Below are positions 38,181 to 50,444 of a stretch of 64,000 nt of DNA, one piece after another. The notes beneath the pieces were generated by a model. It was not told the origin of the DNA and did not search any database. It worked only from the letters and a program-made list of their open reading frames with translations. A program made the translations under genes and the position numbers. Where the stretch lies: positions 24,242,001-24,306,000 of the forward strand of contig CM114275.1 in the NCBI GenBank assembly GCA_050084515.1, read 5' to 3'. Source of the stretch: Blasia pusilla (Eukaryota; Marchantiophyta; Marchantiopsida; Blasiales). The stretch's first letter is position 1; every line of letters begins with the position of its first letter.

Positions 38181-39404
38181 ATAATTAAAATACATACTTT
38201 CACGTTGAGCTTGCATGAATATTTAGAGGAATTTTAAAACTTGAATGTGTCGTATGACATTCGTTCAATAATAAAGTAGCAATCCCAGAAGATGCAAATG
38301 CCAAGGCAATACAACTTTCACTGTGTGCTTTTGCCAAAAGGAGATTATACATGAAATTATTTCTTGTTCCTCCCAGACCATCGATAAAGAACACTCTTGC
38401 CTAAAAGATAATGTATAAAAAGGGTTAGTTGAAAAATATCATGCGTGACATTCCAAATGATCTTTTGTCCATCATTCAATACCACCTTTTTGGCTCGCAT
38501 ACGTCCTCTTAAAATATTTATATCATAATAAAGCTCTTCTACTTCCAAGTGTGAAGGCATACAATTCTTTAATGTAAAGATTGGTTGCGTCATGTCAAGA
38601 AAGTCTGATAATCTTTTCCCATGATCTTGTAAATGATAATGAATCTCTAACAAAGCATTGTTGATTGTCAAATTATCTAAGGGAAGGTCAGAAACGCTTA
38701 ATCTCTACAAAGAACAATCATTCATCAATATTAGTAGTCATTCACTTAATATTGTTATGCAAAAGATATTCTATTTGATAAATAAGGTATTTTTTATTTT
38801 ACCAATAAGAGAAATGGACAATTTTTTACAATTTTTGCCCGTAAGAAGTGTTCCATCGTGTGACATATTCCATACAATAGATCCTCCATCAAAAGATCCT
38901 AAGAAGTGTGCCCATATGGCATCAAGAATGGCAGAAGTATTATAAAGCAAACTAGTGGCATAAAGTTGGCGTAGCAAACAACTTGTTCGGATCATAGAAG
39001 CCTCATGAAAGAAAGACATAACTCCATGATCATCCTCCAAAAGTCCCCTTTGTATGCCAGTCTCCTTAAAAATGAATAGGCGACTCCCACAAAGTTTTTG
39101 TAATCTTTGTAATATTCAACACCTCTAACATGATATAGAAGCAACCATAACCAATGGCACTCTCTATCCCCTACAACAAATTAAAGGAATCACTTACAAA
39201 CTTTCCAACTATCAAGAAATAAGTCACATATTCAAGAATATAAAAAATTTATAAATTTTCCTGAATGGATGAGATATAAGCCATATATGGGATGTTCGCA
39301 ACCTTTTTTAACTCGTTTCCTTGCTTGTCATTTCTTTGTACCTTTATTCCAAGAGTACTATAATGAAAACTCCACATAAAGATATTCTCGAGCACCCAAT
39401 TTTC
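38180..39404 (-). pseudogene. Minus-strand Helitron, distal part (inter-domain and helicase N terminus)
   Basis: Read on the minus strand from 39404 downward: a REYLYVEF-type segment, then, after an intron-like gap ending TTGTAG near 39180, ECHWLWLLLYHVRGVEYYKD. Next come an AILDAIWAHFLGSF-type segment, the ALLEIHYHLQDHGKRLSDF segment (about 38580-38650), and a degenerate Walker A as FFIDGLGGTRNNF (about 38355-38394). This continues the Helitron whose proximal part is at 55558-59239. The two halves are separated by the gypsy element. Everything after Walker A is missing. Confidence 0.75.
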
Positions 39405-39888
39405 TGACACATCTGAGTAGCCGATAGGCCGAGATCTATCGTGGATAGGGCATAAGAGCCAGCAAACTGTCTTGAGGGAAACTTTGTCTCACGGTGTCAG
39501 ATGAGGTTGAGGATAGGTCCGTTGTGTCAGGAACGTCGTTTCTAATAACTTTCCTGTTGAAGTCTTTCACAACCGGATGACTTGTTGAGCATGTCACCCG
39601 CCCCTGGTAACATGTGCGCGTAGGTAACTAGGAGGATAGCTATTTTTAGGGGAAGAGCCTTTTGGCTCTTCCCAACCCTATATAAGTAAGGAAGATGGCT
39701 TTCCCAAGCCATCTTTCTCATGTTGGGCCGTTGGAGCACCTCTATTGTATGTGTGTGAGATAGGACCAAGGTGCTAGTGTCCGGATTCGTTGATAGCGCA
39801 GGGTGGACGAGGCTCGATATGCCGATGTAGATTGAAGAGTGGAGTTTTAGGCCAGGTGTGCCAGTTTTTTCTACTCTTTATTTTTACA
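39405..39888 (+). repeat. 5' LTR of the gypsy element
   Basis: Begins TGACACATCTGAG and ends TTTTTACA. It aligns along its length with 54969-55448. A TATA-like TATATAAG lies at 39679-39686. It lacks the roughly 110-bp terminal segment that follows the 3' copy. I could not identify a convincing primer-binding site next to it. Confidence 0.8.
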
Positions 39889-41302
39889 TGAGAAAGATGT
39901 AAGGACGCTTGTGGGAATTTGTTGTTTGCAAGTAGGCAAGCGAGTTGCCTCGATTGGGAACCCCTGGAGACGTTGGTTGGCGCTTTGTTGTCATTTTTTT
40001 TGTTCGGAAGACTGTGGGCGGAACCGTTGTCCGATTTCTCAGGTTTTTGTTGGTGCAAACTGATCGGAGGCAAGAGGAGAGTACAGCGCTCGGGTATAGC
40101 ACGGAGAGGGACAACGACGGTCATAAGTGAGTAGCGGCAAGTGTCGGGAGAGAGGAAGAGAAGCATTTTTAGAGCAATTCTTCATAGCCGCCATGAGGGC
40201 GGCTAGGTGAGGTCTAGGGTTAGGGCGGAGGCAGGCGGAGCCATGAAGCCAAGGGGCGGCGAGCTATGGAGCCGTGGCCCTTGGCCGTGACCCTTTTTCC
40301 CCCCCTAGCTGATTCCCCCCTCCCCCGCATTAACTGTTCATAGGGGTGCATGCCCTGTAAGGCCTCCCTCCCCATTAAGGCCCATAGGGATGTGGGCCCG
40401 GTCCCTTTTCCCCCCTACGTAGTAAACGCCCACAATTATGTGGTTTGGATCGCAGTGGTTGGTGCCTCCTTGATGTGGTTGGTAGGACGGATATGGTTGA
40501 CGTAGGCGGGCAGGGCGGATGTGGTTGGTCGAAAGACGTAGTCGACAATTGGACGTGGTACGGAGCAGACTTGGGAGGAGTGGCTATGGTTAGGGCTGAG
40601 CAAGGGGGCCAAGGTGGACATAGTAGGGCGACGTGGTAGAGGCACGGGTGACGTGATAGACGGGCATGGTTGCGTTTGGATGGGGTTGAGTTGAGGTTGC
40701 GAGGCGCGTCTGGGGGTGGGCGGAGAGATTTTTCATGACCTGATCTTTTACGTGCGTGGCTGGGGTTTGCGAGGATTCTGATAGAGACATACATATCGAT
40801 GCTGACGGGAGGTTCAACGTGTTGGTCGAGGAGGGTGTCGTGTTGCAGTGGTTGTTATATCACATGGAGGGGTGGGTGTTGACGGTGCCGTAGGTTGGAG
40901 GGCGTGATCAAGTTACCCATTCGAGTCCCTTTTCCCACACTTATCTTATATGATTAAGAGTGTTGGGTCTTGAATAGTTGCTGGGGCTAGATGGGTGTAG
41001 CGATGGTGGCAAGTGTAGTCTCCATGCATGTGTAGTATGTCTGTGGATAAATGTTGGTTGCCGAGTACGGGTCACGTGTATGACCCGAGAGTGTCAATGG
41101 TTTAGATGAGTAGTTGGGAGGCTCATGGTGAGTCGGAGTGTTGAGTGTGCGTGAGGCCGGGTGTGTCATCACAAGATTTCCATTAGCATCCGTGAGCTAG
41201 TGAGGAGTGTGGGAAACTCTTGGTGAGTCTCAGTGCTTGAGCGGGTGAGATAGGGTTGTCATCATGGCGTTCTGGTAGTGTGAGCAGTAGTAGTGGTGTA
41301 AC
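39889..41302 (+). other. Gypsy leader / 5' untranslated region
   Basis: GC-richer sequence between the 5' LTR and the nested LTR. ORFs on both strands here are low-complexity (Pro/Thr-rich or Gly-rich) and are not credible proteins. A poly-C tract lies near 40300-40325. Confidence 0.5.
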
Positions 41303-42354
41303 ACGGTGTCGTGTCGAGAGCCTTCGAGTAAGGACGGACCTTCTAGCTGCAACAGACGTGGTGGATGCAAGTTGAACTCTATAAGAATTTCTCCTTTTTC
41401 AGTACAGAATTATTATATAAACTCTCCATTCTCTCACGACAAGAATGACGAATGGTAGTGCCGAGACTTCTCCATAACATGGAACCCTGAAATTCCTAAC
41501 TATGAAATTCTTGTAAACTACTTTACGTTCGTACACAAGGAAAATAATACAACTAGTGTTAAACCCTACTCGAGCAGGCCTATTGATAGTTATATAAGGA
41601 TATAAAAAGTGCAATCCCATGTCCTTCCATACGTGAGTATAGGAAGAATCACCGGAGTTGGATATTGCATGACTTGGTTCATGAACGCGTCCTCAAAGTG
41701 ATAAACTAGATAGCAAGTGAACCAATGCCTATCTACAAAGAAAATCTTGACGTGGTATGGGTTAAGGAAAGGAAAATCCGGCTCAAATCGTGCTCAATCT
41801 CTATCCATACTTAACAAACATCCTCTATTCTCCTTTAGAATGGGATTTGGCGGAGTTGCTCTCCGAAGAAGGGTAATCCACTCTTATTGGGAAAATAACA
41901 AGCCAAACCATAATCTATTTCTAATAAGACTTAACTCATCTAAGGTGACAAGTCTCTCATCTCCACACATATCACACTCTACAAAAATCTCGAAGAATAC
42001 ACCAAGGTCAAGTTACTCTCCCAAGAGAGGTAATCCACTTTCCTTGGAAGAGCAAGCAATCCCAAAGCCATACACTCAAGAGTGACATGAGAAATTCAAG
42101 ATGTGAAGTAGAAGGTGATGAACCCTTGAAGATCCCTCCTCTTTGTATACTCACAAGGGATCCACAAGAGTACGAAATAGGGCTAATCTTATCTTGTGCC
42201 ACATGGATTCCTCTCAAGGCTTAGCCAATCACATTTTGACACAAATAGATTGTCTCTTATCTCTTCCAAAATATCTTCTTTTACTCCCTTCATATCTTCC
42301 AAACTATCCCACCAACCCTAGTCACCAACCAAGACTACTTTTGCTCTTATTTTA

Positions 42355-42841
42355 TGTGAGAAAATAGAAAGTGATGAAATCACTAAAATCTTTACAAAAC
42401 TTAGAGATACAAAGTGGCCTAGTCCTTTCGCTCACAAAAGAGCTTTGATGGAACCTGAACTGTGAGATAACTCGACATACGAGAATGCGCTACCGCTACG
42501 GCTCCCAACTATTTGACTACTCGAGAAAACTAGGGTTTTTACCGATTTTTCTTTGTTTCTATTTATAGAAAAATTTTGCATTAAACGCCCTTGGACCCCC
42601 GCGTCGTCTTGGCATACCAGGGGTTGCGCCTCCGAATCGTCCACGACGCATCAGGGTGCCCCGCACCTTGATGCAATATAGGGTTAGATAAACCTAGTAA
42701 CGCTACTCCTAAAACCACCTACGTCATATTACTATGACTCCTTCGACGTCTAAGTCGGAACCATCAATCTAGGCTTCTCCTCATACAAGGGGGTCGATCA
42801 GATTAATGGTGCTCAGAGGAGTGGATGTTGAGAATCCAACA
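42355..42841 (-). repeat. Copia 3' LTR
   Basis: 487 bp. It pairs with 46958-47406 but has about 40 bp extra near 42605-42650, beside the cccccgcg block, where the other LTR has a deletion. Confidence 0.93.
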
Positions 42842-42853
42842 CCCCCCCTCAAT
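42842..42853 (-). other. Copia polypurine tract
   Basis: On the element strand, attgagggggggt lies immediately upstream of the 3' LTR, the expected position of the plus-strand primer. Confidence 0.8.
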
Positions 42854-42873
42854 ATCCACTCTCATGTGGACTA

Positions 42874-43416
42874 CTATCTTGGACCTATGCCAAGATCCTT
42901 CACATGTCGGTGAAGCTGATCTCCGCTCAAAGCTTTGGTGAAGATGTCTGCACGGTTATCCTCTGTTGGACAATAGACTAACTTCAAAATCTCTCTCTCA
43001 ATCAATTCATGAACAAAGTGATACAAGATCTCTATGTGCTTTGTACGAGCATAAAACACATGATTATGTGCTATGTCAATGCAACTCTGATTGTCACACC
43101 ACATTACAGTAGCACTTTCTGATGCTTCTCCTATATCCAATATCCATCTCAACCATACTGCTTCACAAGAAGCATAACAAGCCGCCTTGTACTCTGCCTC
43201 GGTAGAAGAAAGAGCCACTGCATGTTGCTTCTTGCTGACCCATGACACCACACCTGATCCTACCAAGAAGCAATAACCCGAAACTAATCTTCGAGAATCT
43301 GAATCTCCTGCCCAATTTGAGTCACAAAAATCTGTCATTTCGTCCCTGCTCCATAGGTGATGCCATACTCGATAGTGCCTTTGATGTACTTCAACACACG
43401 GATCCCTGCCTTCCAA
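42874..43416 (-). pseudogene. Copia RNase H region
   Basis: Contains DSNWAGDSDSRRLVSGYCF, then SWVSKKQHAVALSSTEAEY, MWCDNQSCIDIAHN and the RTKHIEILYHFVHELI segment, all typical of Copia RNase H. The segment itself is intact, but upstream pol is broken. Confidence 0.92.
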
Positions 43417-43520
43417 TGGTTCTCATGAAGCTTAGTTGAGAACCTACTCAACACTCCCACAGCGAAGCTAATGTCTGGTCTAGTGTAACACAAAAATATC
43501 AAACAGCCTACAAGCTTTCT

Positions 43521-44797
43521 TTACAACTTTTCATCTACCAATGGTGAAACATCCTCCATCGAGAGTTTCAACTCTACCTCCATTGGCGAGACCACTGCCT
43601 TACACTCGGTCATCCCGAATGCCTTCAAGATTTCTCTAGCATACTTCTGCTGAGAGAGAAAAATAGAATCTGACTGTTGCCAAATTTCCAATCCTATAAA
43701 GTAGTGCAGAAGACCTAAATATGACATTTCAAACTCAGATTTCAACACTCCCTTCATTTCCTCTATTTTCTTATTATGGTCTCCTATGATGATCAGATCA
43801 TCCACATACATGACTATCAACATATACATCCCATCTTCGCAAACCACATACAAATTTGCTTCTGACGGACTCTTGATGAGACCCTTCTCTCGAAAGAATG
43901 TATCTATTCGTTGATATCATACCCTTGGGGCTTGCTTCAACCCATACAATGCTCGATGAAGTAAACAAACTTTCTCTTCTGATTCGGGTGTCTCAAAACC
44001 TGGTGGTTGAGAAATATATACCTCCTCCTTGAGACTCCCGTTAAAAAAGCAGACTTCACATCGTATTGGTATACAGGCCAACGTCTTGTTCCTGCAACCA
44101 CTAGAATAATTCGAATGGTTGTCATCCTTGAAGTAGGAGCAAAAGTCTCATAGTAGTCAAAACCTTCAATTTGTGAGCATCCTTGTGCGACCAACCTCGC
44201 TTTGAATTTATCCAATGTACCGACCGACTTGTACTTGGTCTTGTACACCCACTTGGTGCGTATTATCTTCCTGTCCTTTGGCTTTTCAACCAAAGTCCAA
44301 GTTTCATTCCTCTGAATAGCGTCCATCTCCATCTGCATGGCCTCTCTCCATTGAGGATGAGCAAGGGCCTCATCAAAGCATGATGGCTCTTCCACCTTCA
44401 AGACCTCTGTCATCAGGGCCATGTTGACAAGATGTGCGGAAGCTGTATTCTTCTCCTCTAGTCTCTTGGATCTCCTTGGATGTGTAACAACTTCATTACT
44501 TGCTGGTGGATCCTTACCATCCAAGAGTTCCTTTATCCACTTAGGGTATGACGATCGTAGAGGAAGAGCAGGTTGCTCTTTGTAACCATCACCAAATTCT
44601 TCTTCTTGATGATCTGGTGTAAATATTTGTGGTGTGCTCTGGTGGGTTATCTCTTCGTTTGATGATAATGTGGACGGACCAGTGATATCCGCCACTTGAC
44701 GAGGCTGTTCTTGGAACACCACATCACGACTCACAATCATCTTCTTTTCCTCAGGACACCAAAGGCGATAAGCTTTAGACTCATCACTGTATCCCAT
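43521..44797 (-). pseudogene. Copia reverse transcriptase region
   Basis: 43937-44797 has the N-terminal RT block (WREAMQMEMDAIQRNETWTL, KWVYKTKYKSVGTLDKFKAR, YQYDVKSAFL). 43521-43853 has the catalytic MYVDDLIIIGD box and YFIGLEIW. The two lie in different frames with stops between (about 43854-43936), so the enzyme is interrupted. Confidence 0.92.
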
Positions 44798-45838
44798 AAA
44801 GATGCACTTCCTGCTCTTGGACTCCAGCTTGGTCCTAGATGCTTCAGGAATATGTACAAAACACTCACTACCAAAAGTCCTGAAATGTTGGACTGATGGT
44901 ACCTTACCTGAGTATGATTAATGAGGAGTCATGCCTTGCACTGACTTGGTAGCACTTCTATTTAGAATGTATACGGCAGTATTAACAACTTCAGCCCAAA
45001 ATCCTTCTGTCAAACCTTTTGCTTTCATCATACATCTTGCCATCTCCACCACTGTACGGTTTCGACGCTCAACAACTCCATTTTATTGTGGTGTATGTGT
45101 CGTGGTTAACTGTCGCTTGATTCCATGCTTCCCCAAATATTTGTTGAATCCTGTTGATAAGAATTCTCCTCCTCGATCGGTGCAAAGCTTTTGTAACTTC
45201 TTTCCAGTCTCGTTCTCAACCAGCTTGTGCCATACTTTAAATTTTCCAAAAGAACTTGCTTTATCACGAAGGAAATACACCCACATCTTCCTACTATAAT
45301 CGTCGACAACTAAAAAGAAGTGGGAAGAGCCACCTAATGCCACTGTTCTCATTTTACCACAGAGTTCAACATGTATCAACTCTAGAGGAGCCTTTTCCCT
45401 ATTTCTGGACTCTTGTGGAAATGGTTTTCGGTGTTGCTTGCCCATCATACAAGCTTCACAAGTATCCGACTCTCCTGAAATTGTTGGTAAATCAGCAACC
45501 ATGCCAGATTTCTGCATCTGACTTAGTAAGGGAAAGCTTAGGTGACCAAATCTTTCATGCCACAACTTATTGCTACTAAGATCTGTACCTACACTTGTCG
45601 TGAAAGCATACAACTCGTAGATATTTCCACGTCGTATACCTTCATCCACTACTTTCCCATTGGCATCCTCAATGACTGCTCCAATTTTCTTGAAACAAAC
45701 TTCTAGGTCACAATCACATAATACTGCCACTGAAATCAAATTTCGCTTCAACTCTGGTATGTACAGTACATCAGTTAACTTCTTTTCATCTCCTTTTTGT
45801 GAGACTAAAGAATTTTGCCTTTCCCTTCTACAAGGCAC
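44798..45838 (-). pseudogene. Copia GAG-pre-integrase and integrase
   Basis: 45083-45838 starts within LYIPELKRNLISV and includes the His/Cys zinc site LWHERFGHLSFP...CEACMMGKQ, then the core Asp in LIHVELCGKM (the usual HSD/HTD Asp is replaced by Glu), FFLVVDDYSRKMWVYF and CTDRGGEFLS. A stop follows TTTHTPQ, and NGVVERRNRTVVEMA continues with the catalytic Glu. It is degenerate. Confidence 0.92.
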
Positions 45839-46087
45839 TTTGCATTATTCCCAACAGTAACAACGATGGGCTCTTATAGAGGCTGTAAGGAACTATACCA
45901 ATCCTTATGATTGGTCATATGCCTAGATGCTCCACTATCGAGCACCCATGAATCTTCACTCTTTGACTTAGTGGAATGTTTTGCCTGTGTGCAAAACTCT
46001 TCTATTGCTACCCAAGCATCTACTTCATGTTCTCCTAGTTCTACAAAATTTCTTGACTGCTTCTTAGGTCTTAAACAACCGTTCTTC

Positions 46088-46885
46088 TCATCCTGACTCC
46101 TCTTTCTCCAATCTTTTGATAAGATGACCTAGCTTACCACAATAAAAGAATTTGAAGGCTTTTCTTGGAAATTTCTTCTTGACATTTGAACTGAAATCTT
46201 GATTTCTACCTCTCTGTACGTTGGCAGTAAATGTTGCATCACTTCCCTCTCTTGCTTTGAAGCGCATTTCCTCTTCTACCAACATTGCACTAAATTGTTC
46301 AAAAGTAAGCGGCGTGGGTTTTACTTGGTATTCACTGCAGTGACCAAACTGTCATACCTTGGAGGCAAAATCCTTATGCACCGACGTGCCAAATCTTCGC
46401 TAGACTTTGAAATTCCTACGCACGCCATCTGATCTTGAAGATTCTTGATCCTTGTAAAAAATTGCTCTGCGCTTTCTCCTTCTGAAAATTTCTGACGTAA
46501 GTCGATTCTCCAGATTCTGAATCCGAGTCTCATTCCTCGTTTCATACTGATTCTTCAAAATATTCCACCCCTCAACAGTAGTGGTTGTATGTTGAATGAG
46601 AGTCATGACAGAATCAGTTACATTCGTGACAATCGCATATAGAGCATCAGCGTTTCTACGTCTCTATGCCAACAATACAACAGGATCGATATCCCCAGAT
46701 GAAGATGAACTTGCAGAACTCAAACTAGCTTGTGGATTTGAATCGACCCCTGTGGTCGTTTCCTAGATTTCAAATGATTCGAGGACAGTTCTCATTTTGA
46801 ACTTCCACAACGTATAGTTAGACCCATCTAACTTCCCTTCACGCATCGGAGGAGGGCGAGCACGAACTGAGGAAGAAGTAGCCAT
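46088..46885 (-). pseudogene. Copia gag
   Basis: Starts at the ATG at 46885 (MATSSSVRARPPPMREGKLD, then GSNYTLWKFKM). It runs through TVEGWNILKNQYE and LENRLTSE in changing frames, then a damaged zinc knuckle (FFYCGKLGHLIKRL; first and last Cys lost) near 46110-46150. Stops and frameshifts are present. Confidence 0.88.
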
Positions 46886-46945
46886 CTCTCAAGATTTTGT
46901 GCAAACACACTAGATCGCCAGATACAAAATACTGGAAAACCTACT

Positions 46946-46957
46946 GCTCTGATACCA
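46946..46957 (-). other. Copia primer-binding site
   Basis: TGGTATCAGAGC on the element strand, directly downstream of the 5' LTR. It is complementary to the 3' end of initiator tRNA-Met, the usual Copia primer. Confidence 0.93.
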
Positions 46958-47406
46958 TGTGAGAAAACAGAAAGTGACGAAATCACTGAAATCTTTACAA
47001 AACTTAGAGATACAAAGAGGCCTAGTCCGTCCGTGCGCTCACAGAAGATCTTTGATGGAACCTGAACTGGAAGATAACTCGACATACGAGAATGTGCTAC
47101 CGCTGCGGCTCCCGACTATTTGACTACTCGGGAAAACTAGAGTTTTTACCTATTTTTCTTCATTTCTATTAATAGAAAAAATTTGCATTAAATGCCCCCA
47201 GACCCCCGCGACGCATCAGGGTGTCCCGCACCCTGATGCAATATAGGGTTAGATAAACCTAGTAACGTTACTCCTAAAACCACCTACGTGATATTACTAT
47301 GACTCCTTCGAGGTCTAAGTCGGAACCATCAATCTAGGCTTCTCCTCATACAAGGGAGCCGATCAGATTAATGGTGCTCAGAGGAGTGGATGTTGAGAAT
47401 CCAACA
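46958..47406 (-). repeat. Copia 5' LTR
   Basis: 449 bp, TGTTGG...CTCACA on the element strand. Shares nearly all of its sequence with 42355-42841. Confidence 0.93.
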
Positions 47407-47754
47407 TTTTATTAAAGCACCAACCCCACTACTTTACTTTCTAATCCCATCTTTTATTTATCATGTCTTTTCCTAAAGTAGGGCCTATGAAAATGAGTCA
47501 TCCTAAAGAGGTTTAAAAATGGGAATTTCATTTTCCTAGGCTAATTTACTTAATACTAATAAAACTCTTTCTAACACTTAATGATAGAGGAGTTTACATA
47601 GCGAGTGATTTTACTATACGATAACGGAGTGGAGTGACATATCGACGGGTTACGAGTGAGGATCTACCTTGACATCCATCCGTGGTTGGATCGTCATCAC
47701 TAGACACTGGGTCTGATCATGAGATCGCAGACGGAGGTAGTGTCACTTGGCAAG

Positions 47755-49040
47755 ATGGACGACATGGACCATCGGGGCATGCGTCGTTTCTTGGATGCAG
47801 TGGGCACCATCAACTTAGATGATTGAATCCAGGAGTTTGACACGTGGTGCGACTTTCAGGAGATACGGACGCCGACACGGTTCAACCCTTTCATGGTATG
47901 GAAGGGGTTATTCCAACACTTGAAGCGTCCTCTAATGGATGACTACATGGAGTTCCGATCGTTGTATTCATAAGAGATTGAGGCCTGAAGGATGTATTGG
48001 GCTCTAGGGTATGTATCCACTAGTGGTCGCGAGGCATATGATGGGATTGTGGGAGGAGAGAGACCCACACCATCAGCCCGGAGAATAGATTGAGAGGAGG
48101 GCAGTGAGGCAGATGATGTGATAGAGACCTGTGGTGGTAGAGGGCCACCCAACTTCAATCCCACAATGGAGTTCTTCCAACAATTAAGGAAGAGCTACCA
48201 AGGCGTACGCATCAACAAGCTGAAGAGTCTACAGGATTTTCACCGACCATCAGGTGAGAGTCTGAGAGAGGCATTCACGCACATGAGGAGGCTGATCATT
48301 ACTACTTATTGAGTGACACAGGCGCAGTCAATCCAATATTGGTACGGGATTCTGGACCGAGAAATATGGAGGAGAGTCCGAGATGATGTGTTGATTCACA
48401 CAACAAAGCCCACATTGAAGGTGATCTTGGAGTTGTCTGAGCGTATTGAGCTCAACATGAGTGAGGAGCAGGTAGTGACCGCTGAATTTTCTCGAGAGTT
48501 GACGGGTCCACGAGCGACGAGTGACCCCACAAGTGCCACAACGAGCATCAGTACCACGGGAGCGGGCCAATGTGCCCAGAGAGCAGGGCGGGTATCGTGA
48601 GCCTATGAGGCTACAACCCGTACCTACATATGTTGCCTAAAAGGGACGGATGTTGTCTTGTTGGACGTGTGGAGGGGCCCATAGGCAGAGAGACTGGACA
48701 CAGCATGGGAGAGGACCACGAGTGCCTCCGATTGCTCAAGAGCCATAGAGGATGGCCCCACCACAGTACCAGTGTGACTATTGCCACAGATATGGTCACA
48801 CCAGGGATAGATGTTTTGACCTTCGTCGAGAGGCACGTCCAAAGGCAAGCCAAGAGCCTAGGGGCGGTCGTCCTCGAGGAGTTGTTCTTGGACGTGGTGG
48901 TAGAGGATCACCACCAGCCAAAGAAGATGGAGCAGGAGCACCAGAGCCGGCACTTCTCCACGCATCGATCAGTTGGAGCAGAGGATTACTGCCATGACGA
49001 TGATGCAGCTCAGGGAAGGCACGGATCCGCGAGCAGCTAG
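47755..49040 (+). pseudogene. Gypsy gag (capsid and zinc knuckle), broken
   Basis: 47755-47973 reads MRRFLDAVGTINLDD, a TGA, then FDTWCDFQE and FNPFMVWKGLF. 48118-48600 continues with FFQQLRKSYQGVRINKLKSL, LREAFTHMRRLI, a stop, and LDREIWRRVRDDVL. The CCHC zinc knuckle CDYCHRYGHTRDRC is intact at about 48773-48814. The second gypsy copy at 60.6 kb has the same blocks, which confirms the frame. Gag packages the RNA and forms the particle. Confidence 0.88.
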
Positions 49041-49659
49041 TGTGGCTCCATCTTCTACTTCTTATCCTAACCCGGGTGAGGATCTCGCTAGTATGGGGTT
49101 TATGTGTAGTGCAGCTCACGTTGAGGCTGCTGCAGTGGTGACTCGGGGTGCTACGAGAGGCACTGAGCCATTGAGAGGTGGAATTGAGATTGACCCACTA
49201 GAGGGGACCGATGGGTGGCAGGGTAGGGTTCCATAATCATTCATATTGTCGGAGGCACTACATTTACCATCGATGGTGCCTCAACGACCAACGGTGCCTA
49301 CAGGTCAGGAAGGTGCGTCGACGTCATGAGGAGTTGGAGTGACAACTCCTATGCCGGCTTGAGTGGAGTCAGTGTCAACCATAGTGTTGGAGGTGGCCAC
49401 CAGAGTGAGCCAGACTCCGCTATTTTGCACCATAGAGTTGGCGACGTTGGGAGTTGGACCAGCTGAGGTGTTCCGGCTGGCCACCACGTTGTGTGAGCGT
49501 GGAGAGATGACTGCCTCTTGTTCAAAGGTAGTTGAGAAGGTGGTGGACTTGCCCTCGGAGAAGGTGCTCGGGACGTCCCCGAAAGAGTTATGGCATGCGA
49601 TGGCGGAAAATTTGGTAGATATGCCAGCTCGCCCAGCCATAGAGCAAGCAGTGGTGACA

Positions 49660-49990
49660 CCTAGCATAGTGTTACTGGATAACCAAGCTTGAGTATTTTG
49701 CTTGGTTAGTCTGACGAGGGACAGTATACCATCCGCAACGCGACCTACTTGATTTGGGAGTGCAGCCCTTTATGTGAGGGAAGGCGGCGTGTTTAGCGTT
49801 GGGGTTATGGTAGGCCGACATTGAGCCTTGTCCCTTCGAGATACATACCTCAATAGGGGGCGTGTCACCCACACATTATATGACTCGACAGGAGATAGTT
49901 GTCATAGTCCAGCTAGAGCATGCGACAGATAGTGCTATGTTGCGCACACGTGCTATTACAACCCCACCTGAGTAGTACGATGTGTTGGTG
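49660..49990 (+). pseudogene. Gypsy aspartic protease remnant
   Basis: In shifted frames the sequence reads VLLDNQA, then LLDLGVQPFM, a stop, and FEIHTSIGG. The catalytic triad DSG seen in the sister copy (LLDSGAQPLMLGKA at about 63808-63850) is DLG here, so this copy is inactive. Confidence 0.75.
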
Positions 49991-50444
49991 GGAAGAAAAA
50001 TGTTATATCCCCTAGGATTCATCCTTGACTTCAAGGAGGAGACCGTTGCTTATCGGCCAGGATGGCGGTCAGGTGACGGGCGGATGAGTCAGTTACCCGT
50101 GCAGTTTGCAAGACGAGGTGGTTGAGCACAAGACGAGTCTGTGACCACATTGACAACTTTCACAGGTAGTGTTAGCTGGCCATGAGAGTTGTTGGAGAGG
50201 AACGCACATGCTGAGGATGTCCCAGTATCGGATAGTCCAACGGAGAGACAGGCCATGGCGGGTGTCTCTTCCCATGTTGGCGAGACCTCTTCACCATTGT
50301 GGGATACAAAGGAGTGCCAACGACATCGTGAGGCAGGCGTGGAGTCATGCCTCTATCTTGGAGCAGCGAGAGCCAGGTGGCGATCGGGCTTCTAGAGTGG
50401 AGATTTTGACCCCATTGGATATCACACCCGTTGTGTGGTAGTGT

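Larger units (their letters stand above)
42355..47406 (-). mobile_element. Copia-type LTR retrotransposon (degenerate)
   Basis: Complete element in reverse orientation with a perfect 5-bp target duplication TTTTA (42350-42354 and 47407-47411). LTRs are at 42355-42841 (3') and 46958-47406 (5'), both TGTTGG...CTCACA when read on the element strand. Gag, integrase, RT and RNase H lie in Copia order. Several in-frame stops make it non-autonomous now. Confidence 0.95.
41307..47623 (-). mobile_element. Solo-LTR-like insertion (about 1.26 kb without the nested Copia)
   Basis: The termini are TGTCGTGTCGAG on the left and CTATACGATA on the right. The flanks carry a 4-bp duplication ACGG (41303-41306 and 47624-47627). 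It is the inverted homologue of 62467-63698. With its TG start, short inverted ends, internal TATA and lack of pol, it is best read as a solo LTR. It was later split by a Copia insertion at 42355. Confidence 0.75.

Noticed and set aside
40375-40817. Pro/His/Ser-rich minus-strand ORFs of 139 and 75 codons
   Set aside because: They lie in the GC-rich leader of the gypsy element and look low-complexity; no conserved motif.
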